Assembly: GCA_026874595.1 (NCBI GenBank)
Contig: CM049310.1
Location: forward strand, 38,209,558-38,273,557
DNA: 64,000 bases
Reading direction: 5' to 3'
DNA from: Sipunculus nudus
Taxonomy: Eukaryota > Annelida > Sipuncula > Golfingiida > Sipunculidae
Under the pieces are notes generated by a model, which was not told the origin of the DNA, ran no database searches, and was given only the letters and a program-made list of their open reading frames with translations. Below, one piece after another: positions 1 to 13,658 of the stretch. A program made the translations under genes and the position numbers. How positions within the stretch are numbered: the first letter of the stretch is position 1; every line of letters starts with the position of its first letter.

Positions 1-2209
1 CACATTTTTTCCTGTAACTGCTGTGGATTTAATTTTCACAGCATGTTTTTGTTAGTATTTCATCTGTTAACACCAAAAATTTGAAACCAGTTGATCAAAA
101 ACTGTAGTTTTCAGTCAAGTTTTCAAGCACCATGTCACATATTGTTTACATCAAGCTAGTGTTATGCAGTTTGCTAGAGCTCAGCTCCCCAGCTTCAGAT
201 CTCAGTTCCTAAAATTTGGCATACTGTTAAATGTCTCCAAAATCCCCTACCATGCCAAGAATTTGGCACTAGGACTTAATTCCTTTTAGATATTAATGAA
301 AAACTTCATTTTTCCATTAAAAACCCATTGTTTCACAAGACTGCCTAATATCAAAACCACTGATCTGACTTTGATCATTTATAATGTACATATTTTGCTA
401 TACATTCGCTATGCACATGCCAGAAATGATGTTAGTATTGCATAATTGTTTTAAGTTATGGGCCCAAACATAATGCACTTTGTAAAAAATCAAGAAATAT
501 ATTTACTCCCTTAACAAGAGGATTGCTGAAGCTAGAGATTTTTTGTCAGGGATGTAACATTATTTAATCAAGATTCAATTGAATACCCAAAATTAGTTCT
601 GAATTTTTCAAATTTTATAAGTTATTTGTATAAATAATTTAAATATAAAATTAGTACCTTAAATTTTGCCCAACTTTGACCATGGCACGTTTGTTTCCTG
701 TGAGCACTGTTGATAAAATTTCCATATCATGCACACAAAAGGATTTCAGCTTTTTAGTTTAGAAAGCTAAAAGAAATTGGCCAAAAATTGTAGCTTTTAT
801 TAATGTTTTTATGAGACCATGTCAGACCCAGGCTCTCCCAGCCACTCTTCAGTCACCTGTGTGTTGACCTTGTTGAACTTTCAGCAGATTATGCATGAAT
901 GAGGGAGGCATTCACTGGGGCAGCCAGGCAGCTTATGGCCAGCCACAGTTGATCCAGGTGTCCAACCCAACTTATCTAGTAGTTGTTTTGACCAACATAA
1001 CAATAAACTATAAATTAATAAATTTTGTATTGGTTTTTAATAACAAATTAAAGAAAAATAATAGAAAAGGAATTTGTTAGTTGATGAGTAACTGGAAATT
1101 AAAATGCAGTTACTGATGATGTAAGAATCTTGTATGGATGGATAGAATGTCAAGTATTCCAAATAACAACATGCAGTCATCTATGGTATTTTTCAGTTCA
1201 GTTTTAATGATAACAAAAATAAATCATATTATTCATTACTAATCATTAGGGAGCATATGAAGGAAATTAATGATAGACAAAGATGTAGTTGATAATATTA
1301 ATCTAGATTCCTACTGTGTCTAGTGTGTATATTGATGTGAAAGTAGTCCAAAGTGAATATATTACATTTATTTTTTAGTATAAATAAAAGCCATAAAACC
1401 AGGTACTCATGATCATTATATAAATTTGTGAATTTTGTATATTTTGGATTCTCTACATCATTGTTTGGCTAAAACTTAATAAATACCAGACATGTTGCAA
1501 ATACTTTGCAAATGTATTTGAATACAAATATGAATCATTATCAAATTTCTTGCATAAGAATGGATATTCAGGTATAAATGAAAGTATTTGAATACCAGTG
1601 CAAATACTTTCAAAATGTATTCATGAATGCATTCATGAATATATTCTATAAATTATTTTAATAATCATTTCAGTTATATTTTATTTTTAAAAAATCATAT
1701 GATTCTCCTATTAATTTTAATAAAAATTATATTTGGCACAATATTTGTTATTAAATTTTAATAAATAGTTAAACTCTTATATTATATGTGCTGCTTATAA
1801 GTTATATGGCCAAGTCAAAATCTTTGTGACAGTAGCACTCCATTTGTCAATAAAATAAATGAAATCTATCCTCTTCCCTGTCTCCAGAGATACTATCAAA
1901 ATCATACATAAGCTAAACACCAACAACTCATAATTCAGCTTTTATTTATTACCACACAAAACCAGAATGTGCTTCATTCCAAATCATATTTTTTTTATCA
2001 TATATAACAGCTGAGCGCCGTGACCCATGGGTCCCTTGTTATCTCACAAGTTGGTATGACCAATGGATCGTTGTCAGTGACATCGCACATGTCCTTGACA
2101 TAACATAGAACATAGACCTCCATACATAGAAATTATGAAGAAAGCAAATCATATAAAACCTTATCAGAAACATGGGAATTAAGAAATCAGCATCTGGTCA
2201 CACACACAC
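1..2209. other. AT-rich non-coding DNA
   Basis: No supportable gene is visible. Every open frame is short and of the low-complexity kind expected in AT-rich DNA. Around 1490-1640 there are scattered direct and inverted copies of a CAAATACTT / GTATTTGAATAC motif. Such motifs are common in invertebrate interspersed repeats, but I cannot define element ends. The rest shows nothing beyond simple A/T runs. Confidence 0.6.
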
Positions 2210-2652
2210 CAGAGCTTGACATTAATGGTTCACCACTTACCAATGGTAAGTAAAATTTTTTAGAAATGGTAGTAGGGCACCCAAAAGTCGGCTCCTACTT
2301 GCCCAACTTGGCAAGTGGGTCCAGCATAAATCTGAACCCAAAGGTCTAAATCTTCAGTGAGCTTTTCCTTCTTAGTAAATTATATTCATAATACCTCTTT
2401 ATTTTAAATGACTTTAACATTTATCTGTTCAAATACTAAGGGGAAATATTATTAACAAATAAACATTTGAACAAGTTTATTGTTTAACATGCATTCAAAC
2501 ACTAACAAAATCATGCAGAAAACACACAGTGTTTGTTGCTGCCATCATATAAATTTTTGTAAGGGCAAGTAAATATTTATGTAGGACAAGTAAAAGTTAG
2601 ATGTAAATTTTCAAACTGGGCAAGTACTTACAAAAAGTAATGAAAAGCCCTG
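2210..2652. mobile_element. possible small hAT-like non-autonomous element
   Basis: The left end begins CAGAGCTTGACATTA. The reverse complement of the right end begins CAGGGCTTTTCATTA, so the two share CAG-GCTT--CATTA. CAG-type ends are typical of hAT elements. ACTTGCCC/GGCAAGT motifs recur in both orientations inside. The flanks are CA-rich on both sides (ACACACAC and CACACATT), so a target duplication cannot be verified. No transposase is encoded. Confidence 0.35.
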
Positions 2653-5600
2653 CACACATTTACAAAAGATTCGGTATCACCATGTCAGTAATATCTTATA
2701 CAGTGCTTTGGTGTATTGCCAGTATTACCATGTACCCTTCACATTAAGTACAGTAGACAAGAGAAAAAAAACAGGTAACTTGACACCACTGTGTACTACA
2801 CAGCTGTTGGTATGTTAAATTAGCATCACATCAGTGCTGGTGTAGTTGATTCAGCGGCTGCAGCAGCAATGCTTCCTGGTTGATGACTCATCAGTCATCC
2901 CAGGTGAGAGGCCTGGATGCTATCTGCCTCTGAAGCACAGGTATTTCACCTCCAGATAACGAGCTTCTAATACTGGCTACCTATCCCGGCAGCACCTGGG
3001 CTGGGCTGGCTGGCCTGTGTTCTGGTAAAGATAACCTGTGCTATATGATTTACTGCTTTTCATGAGATGTTTAGCGGTTCTGATGATAAAATGATCTTGT
3101 AATCAGTGGCACAGGCTTTGTGTTTAAACTGGCTGCATTTTTGACATAGATGTAGAAATTTAAAACCCATAATGGTCTGAGGTTTGGTTTACAATCAGGT
3201 CAGATGATTGTATAGTGTTTCATCACCATCAAGCTCAGCAGCCACTGTATCAGGGTATGGTACTTTTTGTGAAGGTGCCACTACCTCACTGTTTATATGT
3301 ATCATAATTTTGATCATCTATAATGAAAATGTATAATTTTATTTTGGAAAAACTGTCTTGGTGAAATTTTGATTAAATTTTACACATCTGAATTGATTTT
3401 GCTTTTAGTTGCCCATAATTACTGTTTAATCTGTTCCTTATTCAGATTATACTGACTTGGCTTAAATCCTGATTTAAATTAAAATTTTAAAATTTCTAAA
3501 GACAGACTTCCTAACCTTTCTGGTCAAATGAAAGTCAAGGCCAGTCAAAATGTGTGGTTCAACCTGGGTCTTTGTCTAAATGCTATGGCATGCCCAGCAA
3601 GACTGACCATTTGTTTAAAATTTATCCTTTATACAGAGATATATTACTTCAAGTAAACTAAACATTTTTAATGGAAAATACTTCAACCATACCAACAATG
3701 GGAATATAGGTACTGGGGAACATAGATGCACTCCTACAAACAAGCATTTATGTATTGGTGGGTCAGACCAGACTCCTCAGTAAAGGTTAAGTCACTTCCC
3801 TTGTGAGTTAATATCAACAAATTAATTATCTTTACCTGTAAGTGCTATATTTTCATGAGAGGTTATCTTAATTCTGGTGATTTAACATGGAGGTAGACCA
3901 TATGTTGACCGTGTGCTTTACATTGTCACCATGCTGGTGGAGCAATGACCCAGCAACATGCAGCCACTTAGGGCTCTTCCTGTGCTGCAGGCTTTTTTTA
4001 CTAAGTATGAGTCAAAATCCCACATAAAGAAAATTGGAATCACAGGGGGTTGTCATGACAGCTGATACCTAAATGTGACAAATGATAAGGCTACTCAGCC
4101 ATATTGCCTTAATCTTACTTTAATTAATAAACTCGGAAGTCACTCTCACCGTCAAGACCATACAGGCAATGTATATTTATATTTAAAGACAGACCACTTC
4201 TCCTGGGATTTTATCCTAAATCTGTCTTTTGATTATGTAAGCTTCTGCTTGGCCAACTGATTTATTTTGCGAACGTATCATTCATAAACTACAATGATGG
4301 GAGATAGAGACATGGTTCCCATGATTCCCTGGGCAGAATTCTTCCCCCAGTGTGGAGTTGAATTCTTTCACCCTGATTTTGTCAAATTTAGCTATATGTC
4401 TTCCAGACCCTTAGTCATTGTAACTCCTCCCCCCCCCCCCCCCCCCTTCCTGCATTCTAAAGTCATCATGGAAAATATCTTTATGATGTCATGCAGAAAG
4501 TATTTTGAAACTCAGAAACTCAGAGAGTAAGCTACAAATATGCATGGCAATGACTAAGAGTATGAAAAAACAGTTCACAGGATATATATAGAGTATGAAG
4601 AAAAAGATAAACTGGATGTATTGAGGCCACTTATATGCCTAAATGTTATAAAAAATCTAATAAATTTCATTTATAGCTTGGTGTTGTGGAAACATAATAG
4701 CTTTTAAGATGTTCTTGTGTGAGATGTTTGTAAGTACATGTGTGACATTATTTATCATAGCATTGAAGGATGTATCCCACATTGACTACAAGTATTGTAA
4801 CACCACCCTGCTTTTAGTAAATACTGTATGAAGTGCTATGGTGATGATGTTAACACAGACAATATGTGTCATCTTACATTACATTACAAGAACACATTCC
4901 ATGCTTCTTGTTACGGTGCAAAATGAATTATAATGTTGACAAAAAAATGAAATTTTGGCTTCTTTTGGACAACTTTACTACTCCATCTGAACTGGTTATT
5001 TCATCATAACAAGAATTTTTTTTTCATGCCAGCTGAGATTTCACCCTATGAAAGCCAAATGAAACCACTGACCTGAAATCCAGCATTTTTTTATTGAATT
5101 CATTTGTTTGTAACAAGCTCTTGTCATCATTATGGTTTTTCTGAGGCATTGTTGTTTTTAGTTTGTTCTTCTGCATATGGCCACCAGAGGTCAGGTTGTA
5201 CCATGAATTAGATTGTACATGATGAAGGGAAGGTTGAGGTATGTGATAAGTGCTCTATGAATGGCTTCACTGATCAGGTAACAATAGTAACTATAGCCTC
5301 ATACATTTCACCAAGGCAAGCAGGGAAATTTTCAAGGAAGAGTGTAAAACTGAAGGGTTATGCTAGAATCAGCACTGTGCCACGCTAGGTGTGTTGGCCA
5401 AGGAAAACTGTAAATTACTGAGAATTCTCAATTAGTGTGAATTCTGTAATAATTCCAAAAAGGTATTTTGTTTTAAAATAACGATTTTTCCTAACTGAAT
5501 TCAAATGCACAAAATCTCAATAGCTGGAGTGAAAAATATATGACTTTCAGTGATTGGAGAGAAAATTATTTAATGTTCTTCTGTCGTGTTGACATTTTCC

Positions 5601-7560
5601 AGGAGGACACCATCTTTGCCTTGGTTTGCCATGACAGGACAAAACTGAATGGAAAAAAGGCAACCCAATCAGACAGAGCCTTGTAACCTGTTTTTGCCTA
5701 CCAATGCTTTGACCATTCCTTAAATCCCAGTACTAAATTTTTAAAACATTTTTATATAAGAGCCTATTGTTTAATATTGGAGGATGTGCAATGTGCTCTG
5801 CTCAGTACCCTCTAAAGTTTAGCATGGTTTATGAATGTGGCCATAAACCTAACTTTTCAGCATAAATTGACCTTTTGAAATTCATCCAGGTAGATTATCT
5901 AGCTTGGCAAGCTCATCAACTGCTGATAGATAGGCAGCAGTCCAGCAAGAAACAGCACTGAAGACTAGTGCTGCTGGCTGCTTGTAGCCTTACACAGCCT
6001 GTGCGTGTTATATGTTTTCCATGCAGCCTGCTTTCTCTAACTGTATCAGATCGAGGTAGCCTATCACTGAGTATCATGACAGGTACCTGCTAGGAATGTC
6101 AGCATGGCTCATCCCTGAAATATGCTTATGACAGCTGATGTTAAACTGAGGTATGTTGTTTTGACACTTGTTGGTTATCATATTTATTTACCCCATACCT
6201 GCTAGTATATGATATATACTGTACTGTAATAGTGTATGCAGTAAAACATGCAATTACGACCACCTCCAGGATCAGAAAAGTGGTCACATTGATGAGGTAG
6301 TTATTTCCTGAGATATCATTGGTGTATGAACCAAGATTGCACTGGGCAACTGTAGTCCCAGTCCCTCATCTAAGCATAAATTGTCTGGTGAGATTCTACA
6401 ATACAACAGGTTGTACCAGGGAATACAGTGTAAATTTCTATCCTTTACCCAATTGACTAGTGGTTAGTCTTATATTCAGGTTCACTTGGTGTCCATACCT
6501 TGAACATCAGTGTTGATGAATGATCTCAGATTTAACATGCCTTCATAGCTATTTTTATATATTATATTATTTTCACTAGTCCTTGGCACCAAGGAAATTA
6601 ATGATTTTCTTACATTCCTTTCTGCTCATATTATTTCCTGGTGTTAGGTTTATGTAGAACTACTGTATATTCTCTGTCCTAAGCTGCGGCTAAAATAAGA
6701 AAACTTATACTGTAAAACCTTCAGATTTTCACTGAGATCACTCTGTAGCTTTGAATGTTCTAGGCTTAAAAAGTGGTTTTAGCTTTATTGTTTCTTTGGC
6801 ACAAAACTAATTCCTTTTCACAGGGTAGAGAGATGTTCATACCCAGCTCTCTAAAATGGCTATACACTTACAAGTCAACCAATTTTACTCATATACAGTA
6901 TACAAATAATTTCAAACCTAGCTGTTACACTAATAATTTTAATTTTTCACTAGCCACTGACACACAGAGAACAATTTTCAATCCCTGTAAAGTTAATGTA
7001 TAACAGATTTTCAATCCCTGTACTGCAGCAGCACAATCAGCACTGGGTCAGTTTGGTGTTTAGGTGGTAGTTGTGATGTATTGACTGACCTTTGAGTCAC
7101 ACAACAGTCCCTGTCAGTCTGTGAGTGCTGTTTACTTCTGCCCTGTCTGGCTGTACCAGGATCTGAGTTGATTTTATTTTACAAACTGCCAGGTAGACTT
7201 TTTCTTTCTCTTGCTGCCTGGCTTGGCTGTTGCTGTTTCTTTTATCTGCTGCTTTGATAACCAGGAAGTATCATCCGACCTCCCCCACATCAACCGCAAG
7301 ACTTCCGCAAACCTGACAAGGGTGCAAAATATTTTCTTTCTGCAAAATACATCTGTGCAAGCAAGCTTTTTCTCAACAGGTGTACTGGGAAATATAAAAT
7401 CTCCAAATAATCAAAGCTGCATGATCTAAATATATTTAAACAAACAGTTTATTTTTTTTTAATTCTGAGAAAAGTCATGTAACAACAGTTATGTAAGGAT
7501 ACAAATAATTCTGTCTTTGATAAGTTCACTGTGTAAATTACATTGTATAAGTGTATATAT
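2653..7560. other. non-coding stretch with a few exon-like patches
   Basis: No gene can be assigned. A GC-richer patch at 2850-3030 contains a good donor-like CAG|GTGAGA at 2901, but no convincing acceptor or homology. An 18-base C run lies at 4429-4446. At 7195-7264 a long pyrimidine tract ends in CCAG and is followed by a CpG-bearing open segment (7265-7321, 19 codons, phase 0), but its donor (GTGCAA) is poor and I do not recognise the peptide. Otherwise nothing is seen. Confidence 0.5.
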
Positions 7561-8534
7561 GTCGAGGCCCAGATTAGAATCTGGCTGAATTTAAAACTGG
7601 GCCAGCCCAGATTAAAATTTTGATCTTGGCCGGTCCAGATTGAAATCCTGTGGTGAAGACTTCAGGATTTTAATCCGGTCTGGACTGATTTTAAACTGGG
7701 CCAGCCCAGATTAGAATTTTGATCTGGGCCGGTCAAGTTAACAGTCCTATGGTGGACTGATTTTAAAGTGGGCCTAACCAAATCAGAATCCTAATCTTTT
7801 ATTATCTTTTTATCATCTTAAATCAGATAATAAAGTGTACATTTATTCCAGATACACCATTTTGAAGGGCACAAAACACATACTGAACTGTAGGTACATT
7901 TAAAATATTATAGTGAGGAAAAAGCTAACGAACAAATGTAATGTGCTTCTTTGGTTTCATCTATTCTTCAAGCATGCAAGTTCACATCAACTTCACCTAA
8001 ACCAACTACCATAAATAATCACAGTTTAGAATATGTGTCAGTTCTGAGACATCTACTTGACTTAATAACACAATTTTCAACTTAACTGAGATAATTTTCT
8101 GTTCTGAATATCAAAACTACATATGTAATATTAAATATATAAATGCATAATTAAATACCAGCTTCACTTATTTATAAGTGAACAAAATAAATTTATCAGT
8201 CTTGATGCTCATTTGGGTGAGCAGCTTGACACTGTGCCCTTACATGGGGCAAGGGGGAGGTTTGTGATACCATTACTGTAATTTTCAATAGCAGAAAATC
8301 CACAGCTGAGAAAATGATATGATTGCTGTAATTTGGCAGTCTCAAATATAGAGATGAACATGCGTGAAAATTGGATTTATAATTTTAATTCAGACAATGT
8401 TTGAGAAATTCTTTGAATTGATGAAAGGCCAGCCAGGTAAATATAGTAATTGAAGCCAGTCTAGGAGTAGATTAGGATTCTGATCTGGGCTGGCCCAGTT
8501 TGAAATTGGGCCAGATTCTAATCTGGGCCTCGAC
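7561..8534. mobile_element. inverted-repeat (foldback) DNA element, about 1 kb
   Basis: The left end starts GTCGAGGCCCAGATTAGAAT and its reverse complement closes the right end. The two arms match over about 65 bp with roughly eight differences. The flanks are TATATAT on both sides, consistent with insertion at a TA-rich target, but the exact duplication is hidden by the flanking TA repeats. Inside the left part (7600-7760), CCAGATT/AATCTGG and GGGCCAGCCC blocks repeat in direct and inverted order, so the arm can fold into several nested hairpins. No transposase-like frame is present, so it is non-autonomous. The superfamily is not identifiable. Confidence 0.75.
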
Positions 8535-8627
8535 ATATATATATGAAGCACTGGTGTAAAACCAATAACCAATGATGATTCTATTCTGTGGCTTATATTT
8601 GTGCATTAGTGTCAAAGTGAATTGTAA

Positions 8628-9001
8628 TTGGTGATTAATCCAACACTTCACCCAGATGCTCTGCAACAATATTAAAGTAAATTTTGTATTCTGAATTTCA
8701 TGAATGGTTGAGATAAATTTTTTTCCCCCGATTTCTTTGCACCTGTCTTCAAGACACTGTTGCCCCCTGCCTGGTGTTTCTGTAACTTGAAAGAAAAAAA
8801 ATCTGCTTCATCCCTTGTTATTGGTGATTAATCCAACACTTCTTCCAGATGCACTGTGACAATATTAAAGTAAATTTTGTATTCTGAATTATACTAATGG
8901 TAGAAATGAAATTTTTCCTGATTTCTTTGCACCCATTTTCTAGACACTGCTGCCCCCTGCCTGGTGTTTCTGTAACTTGAAAGAAAAAAATCTGCTACAT
9001 C
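8628..9001. repeat. 193 bp tandem duplication
   Basis: Two adjacent diverged copies start at 8628 and 8821. Both begin TTGGTGATTAATCCAACACT and share the block GCCCCCTGCCTGGTGTTTCT followed by an A-rich run. Substitutions and small indels separate the copies. No coding frame is shared. The GC-rich block carries a CAGGCAGGGGGCA core that faintly resembles CTCF sites. Confidence 0.9.
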
Positions 9002-11572
9002 AAGGTTATTCCTTGATGTAAATTTAATATAGAACCAACTCATTTGGCATTATATTACATATATAACTGAATACAATATAATATAAGAGAGTGTGATATA
9101 ATATAATATAATATAATATTACAGTACATGATGCATGTTTCCATATAATAACTGGATTTCTTGTATGAGGTTTAATTCTGTGGTGTAAAATTGTGTTTTC
9201 TTTTTTTTACCATATTATTTATGTTGATCATTTCACACCCACCTCCCCTCTCCACACGACCTGACCATATCTGCCCGCAGGTGTTCTATTCTCCTGTAAT
9301 TTACCTGTCAGCAGAGCATGACTATATCAGCCCCTACATCCAGGTAGCTGAGTGCTGTCAGTCCTTGTAAGTGACCCCTTAACCAGCAGTCCAGTCTACT
9401 GGAAAAGCTGCTGAATTCTATACATTCTGGGTGTAATTCAGCTTCACATTTACTCAGGAACATTTCATGTCACTAGTTGGTTTGTCTGTACTTTTCTCCT
9501 GGTATTCTCATGGTCAGAAACAGGTGTCCTTTGTTGGATGTTTCGAATGGCACCTATCCATTAAGACAATAGCTGCTGCCTTTATCAGTGAAGGATGGTT
9601 ATCATAATAAATTTGTGATCAGTGAATGCAAGATATGTGGTTTTGATATTTTTAAAGATATATTTATAACATCTCATCTGGAGCAAAATTTTACAAATGA
9701 TTTTTGGTCTTGAAATTATTTGAAAAGATGGTTGAAGACTCTGGACAAGCCTGGTCATGTTTTTCTGCATAGGGGAACAGAAAACCTGGTTATTGATGGA
9801 TTTCCATGAAATTGTATAATGATGGCTCTTCAGGAAAAAAGAGGCAAATTTGTAGTAGGAATGCACAGCGTTTAACTGGGAAACGCCTCAAGTTCATTAA
9901 GGCAGAGACAGGTGGCCCTGTATGTCACCCAGACCCATTGGCCAGGCATATTTGCACAGCCTTGTGTCCAAGCGTTTGGGTTTTACTAGTTTCAGTACTG
10001 CAGGTAATTATAATAATAATTAAAAGATTTGAAATCAAGCACAAACCACAGACATGCAACTGTGACCAGGTCAATTTTGACTCAGCATTGTCCCAACTAC
10101 ATTCTGCAAGACCCTCTGAACCACAGGTCAGTTGCCAGAGGGCAATTGCTCAGTGTATGCCTCTCTCAACACATATTTAAATAATTTAAGATTTGTCTAT
10201 GTTCAGGTTGAATATAGATCTCACAGGGCCACTGTTGGTACGAAATGTATAGCAAAAATAAGACACTTCAAATGTCCCTCCAAAATAAATGCACTTGGGA
10301 CATTTTAGGGTATGGTATGATACTTTTGAACATACAAGCTTTACAGAATGTAGTCAGCAGGCTGCTTTGCAGATGAGTGTATTTGTTACTAATAATTGGG
10401 TCTCCACTTAAGTGGGGCTATCAGAAAACTGAAGTACCAGGCCATAATATCAGTATTGATAATGTACTAAGGGCAAACCCCAAAATATGCACTTATTGCT
10501 ATTATTTGGTCACTGTGAATGCTTTACCATTGGATCCGTGCCCTCAGTGTTGTATGTACTTCCCTCCAGTAATAGGCCAGGGGGCATGCCCATGTATTGT
10601 TACACTGTGTATTGGAGTATAAAATGGTGCTTCTTTTGATTATTGCTTATCACCGGTGTTTCTTCTGCCATTTAATCATCTGAGCACTTCTGAGTGAACT
10701 ACTCCATGCAGTAAATACACAGCAGTCACTCTGGCTTGTAAGTAGGGACCATTTTAAAACGAATAATTGGGGACATTTAATGCTACTTACTGGAGCAAAT
10801 ACTGGTGGGAGAACCTGCAATTTGTAACGCATGTAATCTAGCATTTGTGACCTGTCGGTTAATATTTATGTACCGCTGATTTTAAGGTCAATGGACTAGC
10901 ATTACAGTTCCTTTTGGCGTTTTACTGTGTTTACATTCTGGAAACTCTTAGAAATACACAAAAGAATTGCAGGCCATGTTTGGCACTGCAGGTAGCTTTG
11001 ACTCCCTTCATAATGAATGTATATGTGTAGTTTCTGATAAGTAACACCATCCTTTTCCTATTGTGGTTTTGTGTAATGATGCCCCCACAGAGCTATTCAT
11101 CAATTAATTCACTCCCTCCAGTTGGGAGACACTCATGCGAGAAATGTACAAGCATTCTTGCAGTGAAATGAACTAGGTCCAGTCAGGTTCCTGGGATTAC
11201 ACCAGCCCTCCCAGGCAGGTGTCAGTTTCAGATATATGTCAGTTTCTGAAATCTACACTGAAATCAACATGCTGCCCCGGAAGGTCACAAGATGCATATG
11301 ATCTGCATTGAGTAGTACCTGGTGTCAATATTGTGGAACAGCAAACACAAGTTTTTATACTTATTATATACTGGATCTTAATGGTGACCCTACCTACACA
11401 CACCTGGGCAGAGAGTTACTGATAAGTGTATACAAAATATACAGGTAGGTCTTATTTAATTTAATCATTTTTACTGGTCTGCCAAAAGTTATTATATCTC
11501 ACTATGTATCTCTGTAATTCTATATTAATTTTTTATAAAGGAACACAATGGTCTTGCCTGTATATAAACCCA
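9002..11572. other. non-coding stretch, one exon-like segment
   Basis: Contains a TATAA-type short repeat near 9093-9119, the exon-like segment 9281-9343 listed separately, and a donor-like ACAG|GTCAGT after 10127 with no clear acceptor. The remainder is AT-rich with short open frames lacking any recognisable domain. Confidence 0.5.
9281..9343 (+). CDS. candidate small exon, unassigned
   Basis: A pyrimidine-rich stretch from about 9238 ends in GCAG at 9280. The next 63 bp are open in one frame only (21 codons, beginning VFYSPVIYLS), and the frame stays open to either of two donors: CAG|GTAGCT after 9343 (phase 0) or TT|GTAAGT after 9366 (phase 2). Acceptor and donor quality are better than the surroundings offer. 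I do not recognise the peptide. It could be an upstream exon of the RasGAP gene, but its phase does not join directly to the 40019 exon (which needs phase 1), so another exon would be required. Chance occurrence is quite possible. Confidence 0.22.
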
Positions 11573-11810
11573 TTAACCTAGACAGCTCAGTGGTAAAAAG
11601 CTCAGCCTTCTTGGCTGGCGACCCGGGTTTGATTCCCAGTGTGGCTATGAGAGTGGGTTGTAGTGGCCCATCAAAGGTCAGTGGTTTTCTCTGGATCCTC
11701 CGGTTTCCTCCACCCTTACTGACTACCGAGCGCCAACATCCGTGCCATAGAGAGAGCCTCGTATTAGTTATAATAACTAGTTGTAAAATCCATGTAAAAT
11801 AAATGAAGCT
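11573..11810 (+). mobile_element. tRNA-derived SINE
   Basis: The head looks like a tRNA: a box A-like AGCTCAGTGG at 11584-11593 and a box B-like GGTTTGATTCC at 11626-11636 (one change from GGTTCGATTCC), at tRNA-like spacing, so RNA polymerase III transcription would run rightward. The body follows with GGTTTTCTCTGGATCCTCCG and a second CCGGTTTCCTCCACC block. It resembles the conserved central domain of widespread invertebrate SINEs. The 3' end is an A/T-rich tail with AAATAAA. No clean target duplication is visible. It is not a functional tRNA gene, because the acceptor and anticodon arms do not pair well. Confidence 0.75.
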
Positions 11811-13658
11811 TATATTTAACCTTTGTCATAATGTCTTTAAAAAAATCCAGTGGCCTGGTACATAATTAATCATTTACATTATCATTATATGGTCTAAAAG
11901 CTCGGTTTGGTTTCTTCACTGTGCCACTTTCATGCTGTCATGTAAAATAAAATAATATAATGTTGTAGGATATAATGTAATATGAATTGTGTTGGTTACA
12001 ACAAGCAGAAAATTGTTATAATTCATTTTGATAAGCATTTATAATAAAATAAGTAAATATCTAATTAGTATGTAGTCCACACTATTATGTCATTAATAAC
12101 CATCGCATGTTCATTTGAAGATACACAATGCTTTATACATATGTATGTGCATCCTGTACTTGTAAGTTTTGTCATCATAGATGTACTTTTATAGTTAAAT
12201 GACTCAAAAGAGGTGAAGAGGTGTAATTATTGTAAAAAGAATTGGTAACATAACACCAACTTTATGATACATCTGAGAAGTAACAATTACACCAAATGCC
12301 TGTCTTGTTAGGAATAGTTAATTATAGCTCCAACAGGAAATAGTCAAACAGTTGCATGTATTATAACTACATGTATATAGAAAGGAACATTTTTATGAAA
12401 ATCACTGAAAAGAGTACAAATTTACTGAATCAGCATATAGGTCAGGTGTGCTGTGAAATCTACACATTGTCAATTTCAGGCAGGTATGGGTGGTATGCAT
12501 TGTCAATTTCACTGTGCCAAGTGTATTGTTTTAGTGCACCTGGTGTCAGTTTGTTATTAAATATTCACAGTTCAGTACACTTTACGTCATGGCCTTCCTA
12601 TTTAATTAGCATGTAAAAAGTTACCTGACATTTACCATTAATTGTCACTCTTGATAATGAAATACCTCACCAACAGGAGACAATGACGAATGGCTTGTTT
12701 TGAGTTGCTGTGACTTTGATGTGGGTGGTTGTTTCCCAGTACAAGATGTGGGAGGAATACTGTTTCCTGTTAATCATTAATATGGTCCTCTTCTGTCAGT
12801 TTATCATGCAGAGGTTGTTATTCAAGCCAGATATGTAAACCAGTTTTCACAAACACATGAAAAATATTTTGGCCAATAACAATACATGAATATTTTTATG
12901 TAAACATTTGAATACACAAAGTTTTCCCAATCACAGTACAGGAGCTAATTTTCATTTTCACTTTGTAGGAAATGTTTACACATATATACACTCTTTAGTT
13001 CAGACAATTAAAAAAATATGAGTTTTTTCATTTGAATTGCTGTTTTGAAACCCAAAGATGTTAAAAAATATATAAATTTGTTTATTTTACATGGACTGTA
13101 CTAATAGTCATTTACTATAATCAAGGCACTTTCCATGGCTCAGCTGATGCTGGTTGATAGTTTGTTAGGATGGAGGAAAATTAAAATTCTTAATTTGTCT
13201 AATGACTAATGTCCTCATGCACCCAGTGTTTTAAAGTAAATTAATTCAGGTGATTCCTTCTTACCAAGAGATAGGGGATATACATTCATTAATATATACA
13301 TTATACATATCACCATGAAATGTCTGCTTTATTGTACAAAAAAAAAATAAACAGAACTTTTCTGTTTAATTGTCCATATTGTAATTTTTTCAACATATGA
13401 AAATAGATTTATAGTTGATTATATTTGTTTTTTTTTTTAAGTTAAAAATTTTAATTAAAAAAAAATTTAAATAAAGAAATTGTAAAATCAGTTTTGACTT
13501 TGATGCTTTACTAATCATAGCATAAGATATAAGATGATAAGAAACTTACATTATATTCACAATGTTTGAAGTTGTAAAATCAGACAGAAGAGCACTTATT
13601 GCATGCTTTCCACTGATAAAGCAATTAATTCAGTAATGTAGCTGATTCCACATCATCC
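11811..13658. other. AT-rich non-coding DNA
   Basis: No gene, RNA or defined repeat is visible. There are several A and T homopolymer runs, for example around 13340 and 13425-13465. Confidence 0.6.
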
